Source: an uncultured Clostridia bacterium (GTDB lineage: Bacteria > Bacillota > Clostridia > Oscillospirales > Ruminococcaceae). Taken from it: a DNA stretch of 5,802 nucleotides. The position numbers were made by a program, and so were the translations under genes. Position 1 is the stretch's first letter; each line of letters starts with the position of its first letter. This document shows, one piece after another, positions 5,700 to 5,802 of this stretch. The notes below the pieces were generated by a model. That model saw only the letters and a list, made by a program, of their open reading frames with translations, searched no databases and was not told the origin of the DNA. The stretch covers positions 1 to 5,802 of the forward strand of contig CAMYUO010000142.1 in assembly GCA_947302065.1 (NCBI GenBank), written 5' to 3'.

Positions 5700-5802
5700 A
5701 ATCATAAGAGAACAAACGTTCTTTGCGGACCGTGCGCTTTGCGGAGGCGCTGGCAGGGTGGGCAGTGGTGAACGTGCTGACCTAAAAAAGCCCTGCCGTC
5801 GA
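5700..5802 (+). other. 5' part of a predicted SOS-controlled transcript, cut by the window edge
   Basis: Downstream of the promoter the RNA can fold GGCAGGG (5752-5758) with CCCTGCC (5791-5797), enclosing a second helix (GGCAG 5761-5765 with CTG-A-CC 5777-5782). A frame opens at GTG 5758, 10 nt after GGAGG (5743-5747), and stays open for 15 codons to the edge (MGSGERADLKKPCRR), but matches nothing I know. Alternatively AAAAAAGCCCTGCCGTCGA at the very end looks like the left half of an intrinsic terminator, which would make this a ~120-nt RNA. The two cannot be told apart here. Confidence 0.4.
5710..5721. promoter_or_regulatory. LexA/DinR-like SOS box 2 (perfect core)
   Basis: GAACAAACGTTC matches the Firmicute core GAAC-N4-GTTC and the CGAACRNRYGTTYC form except at the outermost bases (A and T). 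Its centre is 34 bp from that of box 1, near the start of the transcript. A paired arrangement like this is common at strongly SOS-controlled promoters. Confidence 0.75.

Overview
The window looks like chromosomal DNA of a low-to-mid GC anaerobic Firmicute, most likely a Ruminococcus-like member of the Clostridia. Three things support this: a secreted protein anchored by CWB2 repeats with MBG-type beta repeats, consensus sigma-A promoters and strong GGAGG-type ribosome sites, and Gram-positive type LexA/DinR boxes. The genus is an inference. No rRNA, tRNA, insertion sequence or CRISPR array was seen.

Left part (1-2972, + strand): the 3' 972 codons of a large surface protein whose start lies off the left edge. 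It reads Big_2-like domain, four MBG-like beta repeats (the first split by an AT-rich insert of about 115 residues), one canonical MBG domain and three CWB2 cell-wall-binding repeats. An intrinsic terminator follows.

Middle (2973-3454): no intact gene. It holds a strong extended -10 promoter at 3099-3126 on the + strand. A short relic of a CWB2 repeat follows (3265-3348), and a second perfect intrinsic terminator overlaps its end. Together they predict a short transcript of about 240 nt of unknown function. A third hairpin (3396-3437) closes the operon that arrives from the other strand.

Right-centre (3455-5377, - strand): a two-gene ABC-2 type operon, ATPase then six-helix permease. The genes overlap by 7 bp and are driven by a near-perfect promoter (TTGACA, 17 bp, extended TATAAT). 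The ATPase carries an N-terminal four-cysteine zinc ribbon and a Tyr/Gln/Pro/Asn-rich linker before the nucleotide-binding domain. The pair should form an exporter or membrane-stress complex; the substrate cannot be read from sequence.

Right end (5378-5802): no complete gene. It holds two diverged copies of a ~74 bp direct repeat 119 bp apart, then a second consensus promoter pointing right (5665-5693). Two LexA/DinR-like boxes bracket its -10 element. Whatever it drives, either a gene beyond the edge or a short structured RNA, is predicted to belong to the SOS regulon. This promoter and the CWB2 relic are the most interesting items in the window.
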